This document shows positions 36,688 to 46,072 of a stretch of 64,000 nt of DNA, one piece after another. Both the position numbers and the translations under genes were made by a program. The stretch covers positions 744,001 to 808,000 of the forward strand of contig CAWIMD010000002.1 in assembly GCA_963837165.1 (NCBI GenBank), given 5' to 3'. Each line of letters begins with the position of its first letter. Positions within the stretch are counted from its first letter, which is position 1. The notes under the pieces were generated by a model. That model saw nothing but the letters and a program-made list of their open reading frames with translations. It did not search any database and was not told where the DNA came from. Source of the stretch: JAENWD01 sp963837165 (GTDB lineage: Bacteria; Acidobacteriota; Vicinamibacteria; Vicinamibacterales; JAENWD01).

Positions 36688-39600
36688 TCAGAACGTGGCT
36701 CGTATCCCCAGTCGTATGACTCGTCCCGGCGCGAACCCCTCCACGTTGGCTATGGCATCGCTGCCCAGCACCGCGGTCGATCCGTTGGCCGGGTCGCCGT
36801 TGAACAAGGCGTCGTCCAGTTGGGCGAAGCCCGTGCCGTAACCGGGGAAGAACTGCGGGTGGTTGAACGCGTTGTCCAGCAGGGTCGTGAACTGCAGGCG
36901 GAAGTCGTCGCGCCTGAAGACGTCCTTGTAGAAGGCAAAGTTGACAACCCACGTGCCGGGGCCGTCCAGGCTGCCCTTCTTCGCGTTGCCGAGCTTACCC
37001 TCGGCCGGAACCGCGTACGCGCTCACGTCGAAGAAGGCGTCACGGGAGCCGCCCACGTTGGGGTCCTTGATCTGGTCGGGCCGCCACGCGCAGCAGAAGA
37101 CATTGCCCAGCCCGTCGAGCGGCTTGCCGGTGTTCCACGGGCTCGTCGTGTAGTAGTTGCTGAAGAACGGCGTCAGGTGCTGGCCGCTGCGCGCCTGCAC
37201 GATGGTCGAGACGGTCCAGCCGCCGAACAGCGCGTCGGTCCAGCCCGGCACGTCGGCGCCGTGTTTGCGCCCGTGGCCGAACGGGATGTCCCAGGTCGCA
37301 TTCGCCACCACCCGATGCGTGACCACGTTCGGATCGGGGCCGCGATCCTTCTCGATGTCGTACGGATCGAACTGCACCGGACCGATGGTGCTGTTGCCCG
37401 TATCCGGCGCGTTGGTGTCGGAGTGCGCCAGCGTGTACGCCACGTCGAAGGCCAGCCCGTTCTTCCAGCGCCGCGTCGCCTCGAACTGCCCGCTGTGGTA
37501 CTGCCCGCTGCCGCTGTTCTGCACGATGTCCATGTACAGGCCGTAGGGGGCGAACGGCAGCCGCGCGAGGTCGTCCGGGTTGTCGTTGGCGAAGGGCGTG
37601 GTGCTGACCGGCATCGTGTTGTAGTCGCGATCGACCAGCAGCTTGCGCATCGTCGAGCCGATGTAGCTGGCGCGCAGCCCCATGCCGGCGAACTCCCGCT
37701 CGAGCGTCACGTTGTACTGGTAAATGTCCGGCGCCTCGAGATTGGGGTCGATGCCCTGGTTGCCGAACGCCGCCGGGTCCGTGAACGGCGTGCCCTGCGA
37801 GAACGCGTGCTGCAGGCCTCCCCCACGCCAGGCCGTCGTGTAGCGGAACTCGTTGGTCGCCAGCAGGTCGCGAATGCCCTGCACCGCAACGGTCGGATGG
37901 AAGAGACCGAAGCCCCCTCGCAGCGCGGTCTTGTTGCTCTCGCCCAGGCGCCACGCGAAGCCGAGGCGCGGACTGAAGTTGTTCTTGTCCACGTTGAGCA
38001 GCGTGTCGGGGAGGCCCGCGTCGGAGGCGAGGAGCGTCCGGTTGAGCTCGATCAGACCCGGTGGCAGCTTCGCCGCGACGTCGGCGCTCGGCACCACGTG
38101 ATGGCCGCCGTCCTGGACGATGAAGTTGGCGACCAAGCCGCTGTCCTCGTGCCAGATGCCGACGACCTCGTACCGCAGGCCAAGGAACACCGTGAGGTTC
38201 TTGCTCACCTTCCAGTCGTCCTGACCGTAGGCGGCAAAGTCGCTGGAGTACCCCTGGAGCGGACCGCGGGCCGTCACCTGATCGCGCGCATCGAGCGGCT
38301 GGCCGAGCAGGAAGTCGGTGAAGGCGTTGCCGGTCTGCGCGCCGTTGAAGCGATACAGGCCCCGGTTGTTGACGCCAATCCCGAAGCCGTCGCGCGCCAT
38401 GTTGCGCGTGTAGAGCCCGCCGAACTTCAGCGAGTGGGCGCCCTTGATCCAGCTCAGGTTGTCGCTGAGCGAAAACGCGTTCTGGCGCAGGGTGCGGTTG
38501 ACGTTGCGTGACGCGTCGGCGATGTTCAGCGGCCGGAACGTTCCGGCGGTGAACTGGAATGACGGGAAGCCGAAGCTGTTCACCTTGCTCGGCGCGCTCT
38601 CGAGGCCGAGGTCGCTCGCCACCTCGCCCGCGATGAAATTGCTCTGCCGCTTCGAGTTGTCGTAGTTGTAGCCGGACCTGAGCTCGTTGACCATCGTGGG
38701 CGCCAGGATTCTCGTCCAGCCGCCGATGACCGATCCCGTGTTGAGTTGCGAATCCAGAATCGGCATGTTCGTCAGCGTGTTGCCCGCCTCGAACGTGATG
38801 CCGGCCGGATTGCGGTGCTGATAGCTGCCGCGAAGGAAGATCGAGTCGTTCTTCGACGCCTCGGCATCGAGGCGGATGTCACCGCGCTGCCGCTTCCTCG
38901 TCTCCGGCACGAACTGCTGGAAGATGCCGTAGCCGGTCGCTGCCGTGCCCTGGTTGGGCAGCGGGTAGAACATGTTCATGACCTTCGTCGCCGATGGGTC
39001 GATCCGGTCCGCGGGGATCTGCTGATTGGGGAACGGCTCGCCGGTCAGCGGATCGATGGGGTGGATCGACGTGGCGCTGAAGTCGCCGTTGCGCATGGCC
39101 TGCGTCGGAATGGCGCTGGACCGCCCGCCGCCGTAGATCGCCTTGTCGTCTGCGCCTTCGTAGTTGGCGTAGAAGAACAGCTTGTCGCTCCAGAGCGGCC
39201 CGCCGATGCCGAATCCCCAGCGGTGCTCGTGCGTGTCCGAATTGGGATCGTCTCGTGCCACGCCGGCCAGCGTCTGGTTGTACGTGAGCGCGTTCAGGCC
39301 GTTGCCGTTGAAGTCGTAGAAGCCCGTGCCGTGATACTGCAGGCCACCGCGCTTGGTCGTCACGACAACGCCCGCGAGGCCTCCGTATTCAGCGCTGTAC
39401 CAGTTCGACAGGACCTGGATTTCCTCGACGGCGTCGAGACCCGGCGCGGAGTTGCCGACCGTGCCGAAGATGGCATTGGTCGAGGCCTGGCCGTCCTGGA
39501 TGTACGACACGCCGTAGCTCTTCGCGCCGAGGAACTGGATGTCGTCGATGCCGCCCACCACGTTCGGGTTGAGCAGCAGGAACGACTGGATGTCCCGCGA

Positions 39601-40047
39601 GTTTCTCGGCAGGTCGTGCAGCTGCTGCGCGTCGAGGCCCCGGCTGATCGCCTGACTGTCCAGCGTGATGTTGCTGGCGGCCTCGCCCGAGACGGTGACC
39701 GTTTCACTGAGGGCGCCGACCTCGAGCGTGACATCCACGAGCGCCGTCTGCGACGCGCGGACCAGCACGTTGGTCTGCTCGAACTTCTTGAAATTCGGCG
39801 TGACGACCTCGACGCGGTACATGCCCGGCTTGAGGTTCGGGGCCTCATACCGCCCATTCGCATCGGTATCGACGCTGCGAGGCGTGTGGGTCGCCTCATC
39901 GGTGATCAGGACCGCCGCGCCTTTCACGACGCCGCCCTGGGAATCGACGACCGTTCCCCGGATTCCGCCGAGGAACGACTGGGCGCCCAACGACGCCGTG
40001 CAGGCCAGTGCTATCACCAGCGAGAGGACGACGGGCCTCATTCGCAT
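36688..40047 (-). CDS. Oar-like TonB-dependent receptor
   Basis: A 1119-aa outer-membrane protein from ATG 40047, chosen because AGGAGGGA lies just upstream; a 29-residue upstream extension lacks a site. Signal peptide VVLSLVIALACTASLGAQ; carboxypeptidase-regulatory domain (GGIRGTVVDSQGGVVKGAAVLITDEAT ... TDANGRYEAPNLKPGMYRVEV, about residues 22-110); plug domain (about 130-260: RGLDAQQLHDLPRNSRDIQSFLLL, GLDAVEEIQVLSNWYSAEYG, GGVVVTTKRGG-like); then a large beta barrel ending GFAPGRVIRLGIRATF with terminal Phe. This type is expanded in Acidobacteriota; substrates are typically oligosaccharides or peptides, unknown here. A strong promoter lies upstream. Confidence 0.9.
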   Translation of the reverse strand: MRMRPVVLSLVIALACTASLGAQSFLGGIRGTVVDSQGGVVKGAAVLITDEATHTPRSVDTDANGRYEAPNLKPGMYRVEVVTPNFKKFEQTNVLVRASQTALVDVTLEVGALSETVTVSGEAASNITLDSQAISRGLDAQQLHDLPRNSRDIQSFLLLNPNVVGGIDDIQFLGAKSYGVSYIQDGQASTNAIFGTVGNSAPGLDAVEEIQVLSNWYSAEYGGLAGVVVTTKRGGLQYHGTGFYDFNGNGLNALTYNQTLAGVARDDPNSDTHEHRWGFGIGGPLWSDKLFFYANYEGADDKAIYGGGRSSAIPTQAMRNGDFSATSIHPIDPLTGEPFPNQQIPADRIDPSATKVMNMFYPLPNQGTAATGYGIFQQFVPETRKRQRGDIRLDAEASKNDSIFLRGSYQHRNPAGITFEAGNTLTNMPILDSQLNTGSVIGGWTRILAPTMVNELRSGYNYDNSKRQSNFIAGEVASDLGLESAPSKVNSFGFPSFQFTAGTFRPLNIADASRNVNRTLRQNAFSLSDNLSWIKGAHSLKFGGLYTRNMARDGFGIGVNNRGLYRFNGAQTGNAFTDFLLGQPLDARDQVTARGPLQGYSSDFAAYGQDDWKVSKNLTVFLGLRYEVVGIWHEDSGLVANFIVQDGGHHVVPSADVAAKLPPGLIELNRTLLASDAGLPDTLLNVDKNNFSPRLGFAWRLGESNKTALRGGFGLFHPTVAVQGIRDLLATNEFRYTTAWRGGGLQHAFSQGTPFTDPAAFGNQGIDPNLEAPDIYQYNVTLEREFAGMGLRASYIGSTMRKLLVDRDYNTMPVSTTPFANDNPDDLARLPFAPYGLYMDIVQNSGSGQYHSGQFEATRRWKNGLAFDVAYTLAHSDTNAPDTGNSTIGPVQFDPYDIEKDRGPDPNVVTHRVVANATWDIPFGHGRKHGADVPGWTDALFGGWTVSTIVQARSGQHLTPFFSNYYTTSPWNTGKPLDGLGNVFCCAWRPDQIKDPNVGGSRDAFFDVSAYAVPAEGKLGNAKKGSLDGPGTWVVNFAFYKDVFRRDDFRLQFTTLLDNAFNHPQFFPGYGTGFAQLDDALFNGDPANGSTAVLGSDAIANVEGFAPGRVIRLGIRATF

Positions 40048-40164
40048 CTTCCCTCCTGGTACTCCTGGTACTCCGCCATGGTGGTGCACGAGGAACCTGT
40101 CGCGCGGCGACCCTCCGGTCGGACGTGCGGCCACGATCGGAAGAAAACGACAGCGATTGAGCTT

Positions 40165-40192
40165 TCTATACCTTTCGTTCGCCTCTTGTCAA
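40165..40192 (-). promoter_or_regulatory. Sigma-70-like promoter of the TonB receptor
   Basis: Reverse strand: consensus -35 TTGACA (40187-40192), 16-nt spacer, -10 TATAGA (40165-40170). Start of transcription near 40158 gives a leader of about 110 nt before ATG 40047, long by the standards of this window and open to regulation. It is the best promoter match I found here. Confidence 0.65.
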
Positions 40193-40255
40193 CCATGATT
40201 CGGCGCGATTTCAAGGCTTGAGCGCGGCTCTTTGTCCCAATACGCTTCTAGATCT

Positions 40256-42469
40256 GTGCGGTTCCTTCTTCGAGTCATCTTTCTGGGGTGGGTGGTGGCG
40301 CTGGCGGGATGCCGGCCATCGCCCCCGGGCCCGGCACCCACGCCGGCATCCGGATCGGCCCGCACGCCGAACGTCCTGCTGGTCACAATCGACACCCTGC
40401 GTGCCGATCACGTCGGCGCGTACGGCGACGCCGGCGCCTCGACCCCCACGCTCGACGGCCTCGCGCGGCGCGGCGTCCGGTTCGAGACCGCCGTGTCCCA
40501 CGTCCCGCTGACGGGCCCGTCGCATGCGTCGATCCTCACGGGCCACACCCCCGCGGCCCATGGCTTTCACAACAACGGCGGGTTCGTGCTCGCTCCATCG
40601 CTGAAGACCGCCGCCGAGGACTTTCACCAGGCGGGGTATCGGACGGGCGCCTTCGTCTCGGGGTTCCCGCTCGATCGGCGTTTCGGGTTCGACCGGGGAT
40701 TCGAGCGGTACGACGACCACCTGCCCCGCGGCAACGATCCGCGGCGGACGCCCTACGTGGAACGCCGCGCGGACGCGACGACGGACGTGGCGCTGCGATG
40801 GCTCTCCTCGATGCGCTCGGGCGACGGAGCGTCGCCGTGGTTTCTGTGGGTGCACTACTACGACCCCCATGCGCCGTACGAGCCGCCGGCCGATCTCGCG
40901 TCGCGCTTCTCCGCATCGCCCTACGACGGCGAGATTGCGTTCGTGGACCGTCAGCTGGCTCGCCTGCTGAAGACGATTCAGGACGCCGGCGCACTCGATG
41001 ACACGGTCGTGCTCGTGACCTCGGATCACGGCGAGAGCCTCGGAGAGCACGGAGAGGCGACGCACGGCGTGTTCATCTACGACGCCACGCTGAGGGTGCC
41101 GTGGATCATGGCGGGCCCTGGCGTTGCCGCCGGCCGCGTCGCCCGCACGGTGGCGCGGTCGATCGACGTGCTGCCCACGCTGCTCGACTACGCAGGCGTA
41201 GCCCTGCCCGATGGCCTCGAGGGACGCTCGATGCGGCCGGCCGCGGATGGGCGCGAGATGCCCGATGCGCCGTCCTACGCCGAATCTCTGTACACACAAC
41301 TGGAGCTGGGCTGGGCGCCGCTCTACGGGTGGCGCACCGCGCACTACAAGTTCATCGACGCACCGAATCCCGAGCTCTACGACCTCGAGCACGATGCCTC
41401 CGAGCGGAACAACCAGTTCGTCCAACACGCGGAGCGCGCCGACGACTTCCGCCGGCGGCTGCGGGCGCTGGCCAACCAGGTGCCGCCCAGGGACGCGACC
41501 GCCGCCCCGGCCGACGCCCAGACCGTCGAGCGGCTGCGGTCGCTGGGCTATGTGAGCGGTGGCCAGGCCGCGGACCCGGCCGGCGGCTCCTTGCGGGATC
41601 CGAAGGACGCGATCCGGTTCCTGCCGCGGCTGAATCGCGCGATGTCGGCCACGCGCACCCAGCCCGACCTCGCGATCCGGGAGCTGACGTCGGTCCTTGC
41701 GGAGGATCCGACGCTCCTGATGGCGCGCCGCACACGCGCATCAGCCTACGAAGCCTCGGGCCGGTACGCGCTCGCCATTGCGGATCTGCGCTATGTGGAG
41801 CGGAGCGGGCATTTCACGCCGGACGACGCCGTGATGCTCGGCGACAATCTGCGCCTGGCCGGCCAGCGCGCCGAGGCCGCCCACGTGCTCGGTGGGGCCA
41901 TTGCGCTGAACCCCAGGTCGCCGCAGCCGCTGCTCTCGCTGGCGGAGCTCCAGATTGCGGAGGGACAGTACGACCGGGCGGCGATCACGCTGAATCGGGT
42001 GCTCGAGATTGCGCCCGATCAGATCGAGGCGCTCCGCCGCCTCGGGGACCTCGCGCTCCTGAAGGGCGACGTGGACGGGGCAGGCGGCCGCTATGCGCGC
42101 ATCCTCGATCTCGATCCGCAGGACGTGCCGGCGATGACCAAGCTCGGTGTCGTCCGCATGCGCGGCGGCCGGCCGGACGAGGCGATGCGCCTGTTCCGCG
42201 ACGCCGTGCAGCACGATCCGACGAACGCCGACGCCTTGCTGTACCTGGCTGGCGCCCTGGTGTCGAGCGGACAACAGCAGGAGGCGCTGCCGTACTTCGA
42301 GCGCGCCATCGCCGCGGACCCGAAATCGACCATGGCGCTGAACGGGCTGGGACTGACGCGCCTCTCGATGGGCGACAAGGCCGGCGCCAGCACGGCCCTG
42401 CGGCAGTCACTGCGCATCGACCCGTCGCAGAAGGACATCGCGCAGGCCCTGGCAGGCATCCCGCGCTGA
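40256..42469 (+). CDS. Sulfatase-fold lipoprotein with C-terminal TPRs
   Basis: A 737-aa protein from GTG 40256, which gives a normal lipoprotein signal with lipobox LAGC (Cys20); a TTG at 40232 is the alternative. Residues about 35-400 are alkaline-phosphatase/sulfatase fold: PNVLLVTIDTLRADHVGAYG (metal Asp pair), HVPLTGPSHASILTG, YYDPHAPYEPP, VVLVTSDHGESLGEHGEATHG. The catalytic Cys/Ser of the sulfatase motif C/S-x-P-S-R is Thr and the Arg is His (TGPSH), so no formylglycine can form; a Thr-nucleophile phosphohydrolase or transferase is more likely. TPR repeats follow from about 470 to 737. Divergent from the TonB receptor. Confidence 0.85.
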   Translation: MRFLLRVIFLGWVVALAGCRPSPPGPAPTPASGSARTPNVLLVTIDTLRADHVGAYGDAGASTPTLDGLARRGVRFETAVSHVPLTGPSHASILTGHTPAAHGFHNNGGFVLAPSLKTAAEDFHQAGYRTGAFVSGFPLDRRFGFDRGFERYDDHLPRGNDPRRTPYVERRADATTDVALRWLSSMRSGDGASPWFLWVHYYDPHAPYEPPADLASRFSASPYDGEIAFVDRQLARLLKTIQDAGALDDTVVLVTSDHGESLGEHGEATHGVFIYDATLRVPWIMAGPGVAAGRVARTVARSIDVLPTLLDYAGVALPDGLEGRSMRPAADGREMPDAPSYAESLYTQLELGWAPLYGWRTAHYKFIDAPNPELYDLEHDASERNNQFVQHAERADDFRRRLRALANQVPPRDATAAPADAQTVERLRSLGYVSGGQAADPAGGSLRDPKDAIRFLPRLNRAMSATRTQPDLAIRELTSVLAEDPTLLMARRTRASAYEASGRYALAIADLRYVERSGHFTPDDAVMLGDNLRLAGQRAEAAHVLGGAIALNPRSPQPLLSLAELQIAEGQYDRAAITLNRVLEIAPDQIEALRRLGDLALLKGDVDGAGGRYARILDLDPQDVPAMTKLGVVRMRGGRPDEAMRLFRDAVQHDPTNADALLYLAGALVSSGQQQEALPYFERAIAADPKSTMALNGLGLTRLSMGDKAGASTALRQSLRIDPSQKDIAQALAGIPR

Positions 42470-42761
42470 CGGGCGCAACTCACGAATCGATGGGTCAGCG
42501 GTTGTCGGCATGGCCGATGCCGGGACACCTGTCGTGGACATTGTCGCTCAGGGCGCCCACACCGAGCAACGATGTGGTTGGACTCAAGCGCATCAAGGTC
42601 TGGCGAGGACTCGAAGCGTTGACCTCCAATGCGCTCGCGGTTCCCGGTCAGTGCGATTGAAAGACACGGGCAAGTCACGTCCGGTCCGGTGGGGGCGTGC
42701 CCGCTCGGTCCGAGGCGCGACAGCCCCGAGGGCCGGCGTGCCTGAGCGCCAGACCCGGCAG

Positions 42762-42786
42762 CCAGTGCGAGCGTTGCTCGCACTGG
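42762..42786 (-). terminator. Terminator-like hairpin of the original tRNA-Leu
   Basis: CCAGTGCGAGC (42762-42772), loop GTT, GCTCGCACTGG (42776-42786): a perfect 11-bp stem starting at the CCA of the stranded tRNA half when read on the reverse strand. It marks chromosome-side sequence. The preceding 42470-42761 holds no gene I can support. Confidence 0.6.
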
Positions 42787-42845
42787 TGCCGGGGGTGGGG
42801 GTCGAACCCACACGCACCGTGAGGTGCCGCGGATTTTAAGTCCGC
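42784..42845 (-). pseudogene. Stranded 3' half of tRNA-Leu(UAA)
   Basis: On the reverse strand this is a tRNA-Leu 3' half: anticodon-stem GCGGACTTAAAATCCGC, a class-II variable arm (GCACC-TCAC-GGTGC), a canonical T arm (GTGGG-TTCGACC-CCCAC), acceptor strand CCCCGGC and CCA. What should be the 5' half (42846 onward) fails to pair with the acceptor strand and is element sequence. It is the host's original 3' half, cut off by integration in the anticodon loop. Confidence 0.8.
42827..42845. other. attL core
   Basis: CCGCGGATTTTAAGTCCGC occurs here and again at 54790-54808 with different sequence outside on both sides. It is the tRNA-Leu anticodon stem-loop, a known target class for tyrosine integrases, and lies 196 nt before the integrase gene. 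Confidence 0.85.
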
Positions 42846-42944
42846 CTGAACGCATCATGCCGCAACACCCCGCATTCGACGAGCCTCGATTTCCTGAGTA
42901 TTCTTGTGTATCATGTTGTCCAGTGTTGCAGGCAGGTGCAGCGC

Positions 42945-42967
42945 ACCGCTAGCCAGACGCTAGCCAG
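42945..42967 (+). repeat. 23-bp repeat near left end of element
   Basis: Contains CGCTAGCCAGACGCTAGCCA, itself a direct repeat of GCTAGCCA spaced 11 nt apart. An identical 23-bp copy lies at 54666-54688, and a diverged one (TAGCCAGACGC) at 44881-44891. Positions close to both att sites fit arm-type integrase or excisionase binding sites. Confidence 0.7.
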
Positions 42968-43041
42968 CACCCGCTAGCCCACTCCGGAGTTTTCCACACC
43001 ATGAGCATTCACGAGGCTGTGGCGGAGCGGGGGCACCGCCC

Positions 43042-44235
43042 ATGACCAAGGCCCTCACCGCGAAGTTCGTCGCCGGCATTCACAGCGCCACGCGCGAGAA
43101 CGTCTTCGACACGAAAGTGCGCGGGCTGGTGCTCCGCGTCAGTCCACGCGCGAAGACGTGGTATTTCACCTATCGCCACGGCGGTCCGACGCAGTGGGTG
43201 AAGCTCGGGACCACGGACGCGCTCTCACTCGCCGCGGCGCGCACGGCCGCCCTGGACCAGCGGCACGCGATCGAAGTCGAAGGCAAGGATCCCGCGGCCG
43301 AACGTCGCACGCCGCCGCCTGAGCCTGAGCCGATACCGCACGTCTTCACGTTCGCCGACTTCGTGCCGGTCTACCTGGCGTTCCAGCAGGGCCGGGTGAC
43401 GCGGTGGCGGGACGACCGCAACAAGATCGCGCGCTATCTCCTGCCCGCGTGGGGGCCGCTCCCACTGAAGAGCATCACTCGCACGCAGATCCACGAAGTA
43501 CTGGATACGGTAGGCGGCAGGGGCTTGACGGTTGGCGTGAACCGCCTGCAGGCCGTCATCTCGCGGATCTTCACGGTCGCGCTCGACCGGAGCCTCATTG
43601 AGGCGCATCCCGCGGCGAGGATGATCAAGCGCTTCAAGGAAACCGCCAGCACACGCACGCTGACCGACGAGGAGATCCGCCACCTCTGGCGCGGGCTGGA
43701 CGCGCAGCCTGGCGCGTCGGCGGATGCGGTCCGGTTACGGCTACTGCTCGGCCAGCGCGGCGAGGAAACCGCCGGCATGTTGTGGCGCGAAGTCGATCTC
43801 GATGCGGCGGTCTGGCTGCTACCAGGGAGACGTACGAAGAACAAGCGGCCACACGCCGTGCCGCTCCCGCCGACGGCCCTGGCGCTCGTCCAGGCGCGTC
43901 GGGCGGCGATCCAGGACGACCCCCGTGTGTTTCCGTCGCTGGCACTCACGAGTGAGGCGCACAAGGCGCTCAGCGTGATTCATGGGGGCGCCTATACCTG
44001 GAAGGATCTGCGGCGCACCGTCGCCACACACCTCGCCGAACTCAGGTTCGACAACACGACGATCGGCCGCGTCTTGAACCATGCGCGCGTCACGGTGACC
44101 GAGAAGCACTACAACCAGCACCCGTATCTGGATGAAACTCGGCGCGCGCTCACGGCGTGGGACGAGGAGCTACAGCGCATTCTCGCGAACGAACCGAAGA
44201 AGCGGACCGCCGTGCTGGCGATGCGGGGGCGCTGA
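43042..44235 (+). CDS. Tyrosine-recombinase integrase
   Basis: A 397-aa integrase of the P4/DUF4102 type. N-terminal arm-binding domain (KFVAGIHSATRENVFDTKVRGLVLRVSPRAKTWYFTY), SAM-like core-binding domain (about 105-205), catalytic domain with Arg in LLLGQRGEETAGMLW, Lys-rich beta-hairpin (GRRTKNKRPHAVPLP), the H/K-x-x-R box as WKDLRRT (Lys in place of His), LNHARVTVTEKHYNQ with His and the nucleophile Tyr. It would integrate and, with a directionality factor, excise the element at tRNA-Leu. Stop overlaps the next ATG by one base. Confidence 0.93.
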   Translation: MTKALTAKFVAGIHSATRENVFDTKVRGLVLRVSPRAKTWYFTYRHGGPTQWVKLGTTDALSLAAARTAALDQRHAIEVEGKDPAAERRTPPPEPEPIPHVFTFADFVPVYLAFQQGRVTRWRDDRNKIARYLLPAWGPLPLKSITRTQIHEVLDTVGGRGLTVGVNRLQAVISRIFTVALDRSLIEAHPAARMIKRFKETASTRTLTDEEIRHLWRGLDAQPGASADAVRLRLLLGQRGEETAGMLWREVDLDAAVWLLPGRRTKNKRPHAVPLPPTALALVQARRAAIQDDPRVFPSLALTSEAHKALSVIHGGAYTWKDLRRTVATHLAELRFDNTTIGRVLNHARVTVTEKHYNQHPYLDETRRALTAWDEELQRILANEPKKRTAVLAMRGR

Positions 44236-44837
44236 TGTTGAAGGTCCGGCGGCGTCGTGCGGCGGACCGGCTCACCTGGACTGAGACGGTCACCATCGAC
44301 GAGACGTCCACCGCCGTAGACCAGGCCGCATTCGTCGCACGGATGGGTGCTGGCTTCGGCGGGTTCGAGGGGGCACTCCGCGAGATCGAGTCACAGATAC
44401 AGCGGCTCGCCCCACCGAGCGGCGTGGACCCGGCCGAGCGCTCACTCGCGTGGTATGCCCGCGAGATTCTCCGATGGATCCCACGCGCTCGATCCGCCGC
44501 GGCGGCGCACGCCGTCGAGCCGGCCGCGATCGCGGCGCTGCGGATCGGTTGTCTCTACGGCGAGCTACGGATCCGCCACGCGTTCGGCCCCGCCGCCGAG
44601 TATGTCCGGGGCGTGAAGGCGAACCGCGTGAAGGCCGGGCGCCGACGTGGGCATGATGTTCATGCCGACGCCGTGAAACGAGATGAGGATGTGAAGGCCC
44701 TTGCGTATCGGCTCCGTCAGAAGCACCCGTATGACCGGGAGCACTCGACGCGGTGGCTGGCCCGCGAGATCACCCTGGGCCTGGAGGTGAACAAGCACAC
44801 GATTCGGGCTCGCCTCGCCGCCCTCCGTCTTCGGTAA
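44235..44837 (+). CDS. Unknown element protein, possible DNA-binding C-terminus
   Basis: A 200-aa protein from ATG 44235, coupled to the integrase by a TGATG overlap. Basic N-terminus (KVRRRRAADRLTWTETVTIDE), an Ala/Arg-rich helical middle, a charged stretch (VKANRVKAGRRRGHD) and a C-terminal region STRWLAREITLGLEVNKHTIRARLAALRLR that reads like a helix-turn-helix. I recognise no family. A role in element regulation or excision is possible from position only. The 66 nt that follow contain another TAGCCAGACGC repeat. Confidence 0.6.
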   Translation: MLKVRRRRAADRLTWTETVTIDETSTAVDQAAFVARMGAGFGGFEGALREIESQIQRLAPPSGVDPAERSLAWYAREILRWIPRARSAAAAHAVEPAAIAALRIGCLYGELRIRHAFGPAAEYVRGVKANRVKAGRRRGHDVHADAVKRDEDVKALAYRLRQKHPYDREHSTRWLAREITLGLEVNKHTIRARLAALRLR

Positions 44838-44903
44838 CCCACCTCACGCCCGATCTTTCTGGCTAGGCAGCTTCGCTGGATAGCCAGACGCCATGTTGCA
44901 ATT

Positions 44904-45212
44904 ATGCAAATGGCGAAACACAAGGCCGCTCCACCCACGCCACCACGCGTTGACGTGGCCGATCAGAACGAACGCATCCTCAGCGTCGAAGAACTGCTCG
45001 AGCGGATCCCGCTCGACCGATCGACGCTGTGGCGAATGGCCCGCGACGGGCGGTTCCCTCGACCGCTCCAGCTAACGCCCTCACGGATCGGCTGGCGCTG
45101 GACGTCCATTCTCGAGTGGCTGGCTGACCGCGAAGAAAACCCTGTCGAAGCGCGACTCTACTTCGGGCGCAAGTCGAAGTCTGAGCGCGCAGAGGCCGGG
45201 AGCCGACGGTGA
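44904..45212 (+). CDS. AlpA-family (MerR-like) regulator / excisionase
   Basis: A 102-aa protein. The core ILSVEELLERIPLDRSTLWRMARDGRFPRPLQLTPSRIGWRWTSILEWLADR is the AlpA winged-helix fold used in P4-like satellites and in excisionases; the family ends, as here, in the W-x-x-x-x-I-x-x-W-L pattern. AlpA proteins activate integrase or late genes of satellites. A preceding repeat (44881-44891) could be its site. ATG 44910 is an alternative start. GTGA overlap with the primase gene. Confidence 0.82.
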   Translation: MQMAKHKAAPPTPPRVDVADQNERILSVEELLERIPLDRSTLWRMARDGRFPRPLQLTPSRIGWRWTSILEWLADREENPVEARLYFGRKSKSERAEAGSRR

Positions 45213-46072
45213 CCGCGGCCGACCTTCCGGCCGTCGGGATCGGGACCGCGCTCGACCACGCGCTGGCGCTCTGGCGCCGCGGCCTCAGCGTCATCCCGGT
45301 CCCGCTCCCCCGACCTGGCGTGCCGCCCGGCGCGCCCGGCGATGGCAAGGTGCCTACGATCGCGTGGCGCCAGTACCAGGCCCGTCTCCCGACCGAGGAT
45401 GAGATCCGCGCGTGGTTCACGACCGCGCAGAATCTCGCCGTCGTCACCGGCACGATCTCCGGCGTCGTCGTGGTCGATGCCGATGGCCCCGAGGCGCTGC
45501 GCTGGTGTACGAAGCGCTTGCGGTATACGCCCTGGCAAACGAAAACGGCGCGCGGTTTTCATTTGTGGTACGCGCACCCCGGCGTGCGCGTCGCGAACCG
45601 GGCGCGCCTGGAAACGGAGCACGGGCGACTGGCGATCGACGTGCGCGCCGATGGCGGCTTCGTCATTGCGCCCGGTTCGCTCCACACGAGCGGTGCCTGC
45701 TACACCGAGGCCGGCGACTGGACGGTGCGCCGCGAAGACCTGCCACGGTTCTGGCCTGGGTGGATCGCACGTCCACGCCCCCCGGCGGCGCTCACGAGAC
45801 AGACGCCACGGCCGACGGGCGACCTCATCACGCGGGCTCGTGCCTACCTGGAGGCAATTCCACCGCCTACGATCGGCCAGGGCAGCGACGCCGCCACGCT
45901 CTACGCCGCCTGTCGCCTCGTGCGCGGCTTCGCCCTGAGCCCCGCTGATGCGGCGGCGCTGCTGTGGGAGTGGGCCGGCGGCCGGCCTGGCTGGACGCAC
46001 GACTGGGTCGCGCGCAAGGTGGCCTCCGCCGAGCGGTACGGGACCGAGGCGGTCGGAGGGCTCGTCTCATGA
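45209..46072 (+). CDS. Bifunctional DNA primase/polymerase (PrimPol) domain protein
   Basis: A 287-aa protein from GTG 45209. The PrimPol fold is clear: LWRRGLSVIPVPLP, GKVPTIAWRQYQARLPTEDEIRAWF, NLAVVTGTISGVVVVDADGPEAL with catalytic Asp in DAD, RGFHLWYAHPG (His in GFHLW), and IDVRADGGFVIAPGSLHTSGACY. It would make primers for element replication. It overlaps AlpA (GTGA) and the helicase (ATGA), forming a replication unit. Confidence 0.9.
   Translation: MTAADLPAVGIGTALDHALALWRRGLSVIPVPLPRPGVPPGAPGDGKVPTIAWRQYQARLPTEDEIRAWFTTAQNLAVVTGTISGVVVVDADGPEALRWCTKRLRYTPWQTKTARGFHLWYAHPGVRVANRARLETEHGRLAIDVRADGGFVIAPGSLHTSGACYTEAGDWTVRREDLPRFWPGWIARPRPPAALTRQTPRPTGDLITRARAYLEAIPPPTIGQGSDAATLYAACRLVRGFALSPADAAALLWEWAGGRPGWTHDWVARKVASAERYGTEAVGGLVS

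Noticed and set aside
42784..42872. A second complete tRNA-Leu gene
   Set aside because: The 5' half does not pair with the acceptor strand and lacks a D-arm; only the 3' half is tRNA.
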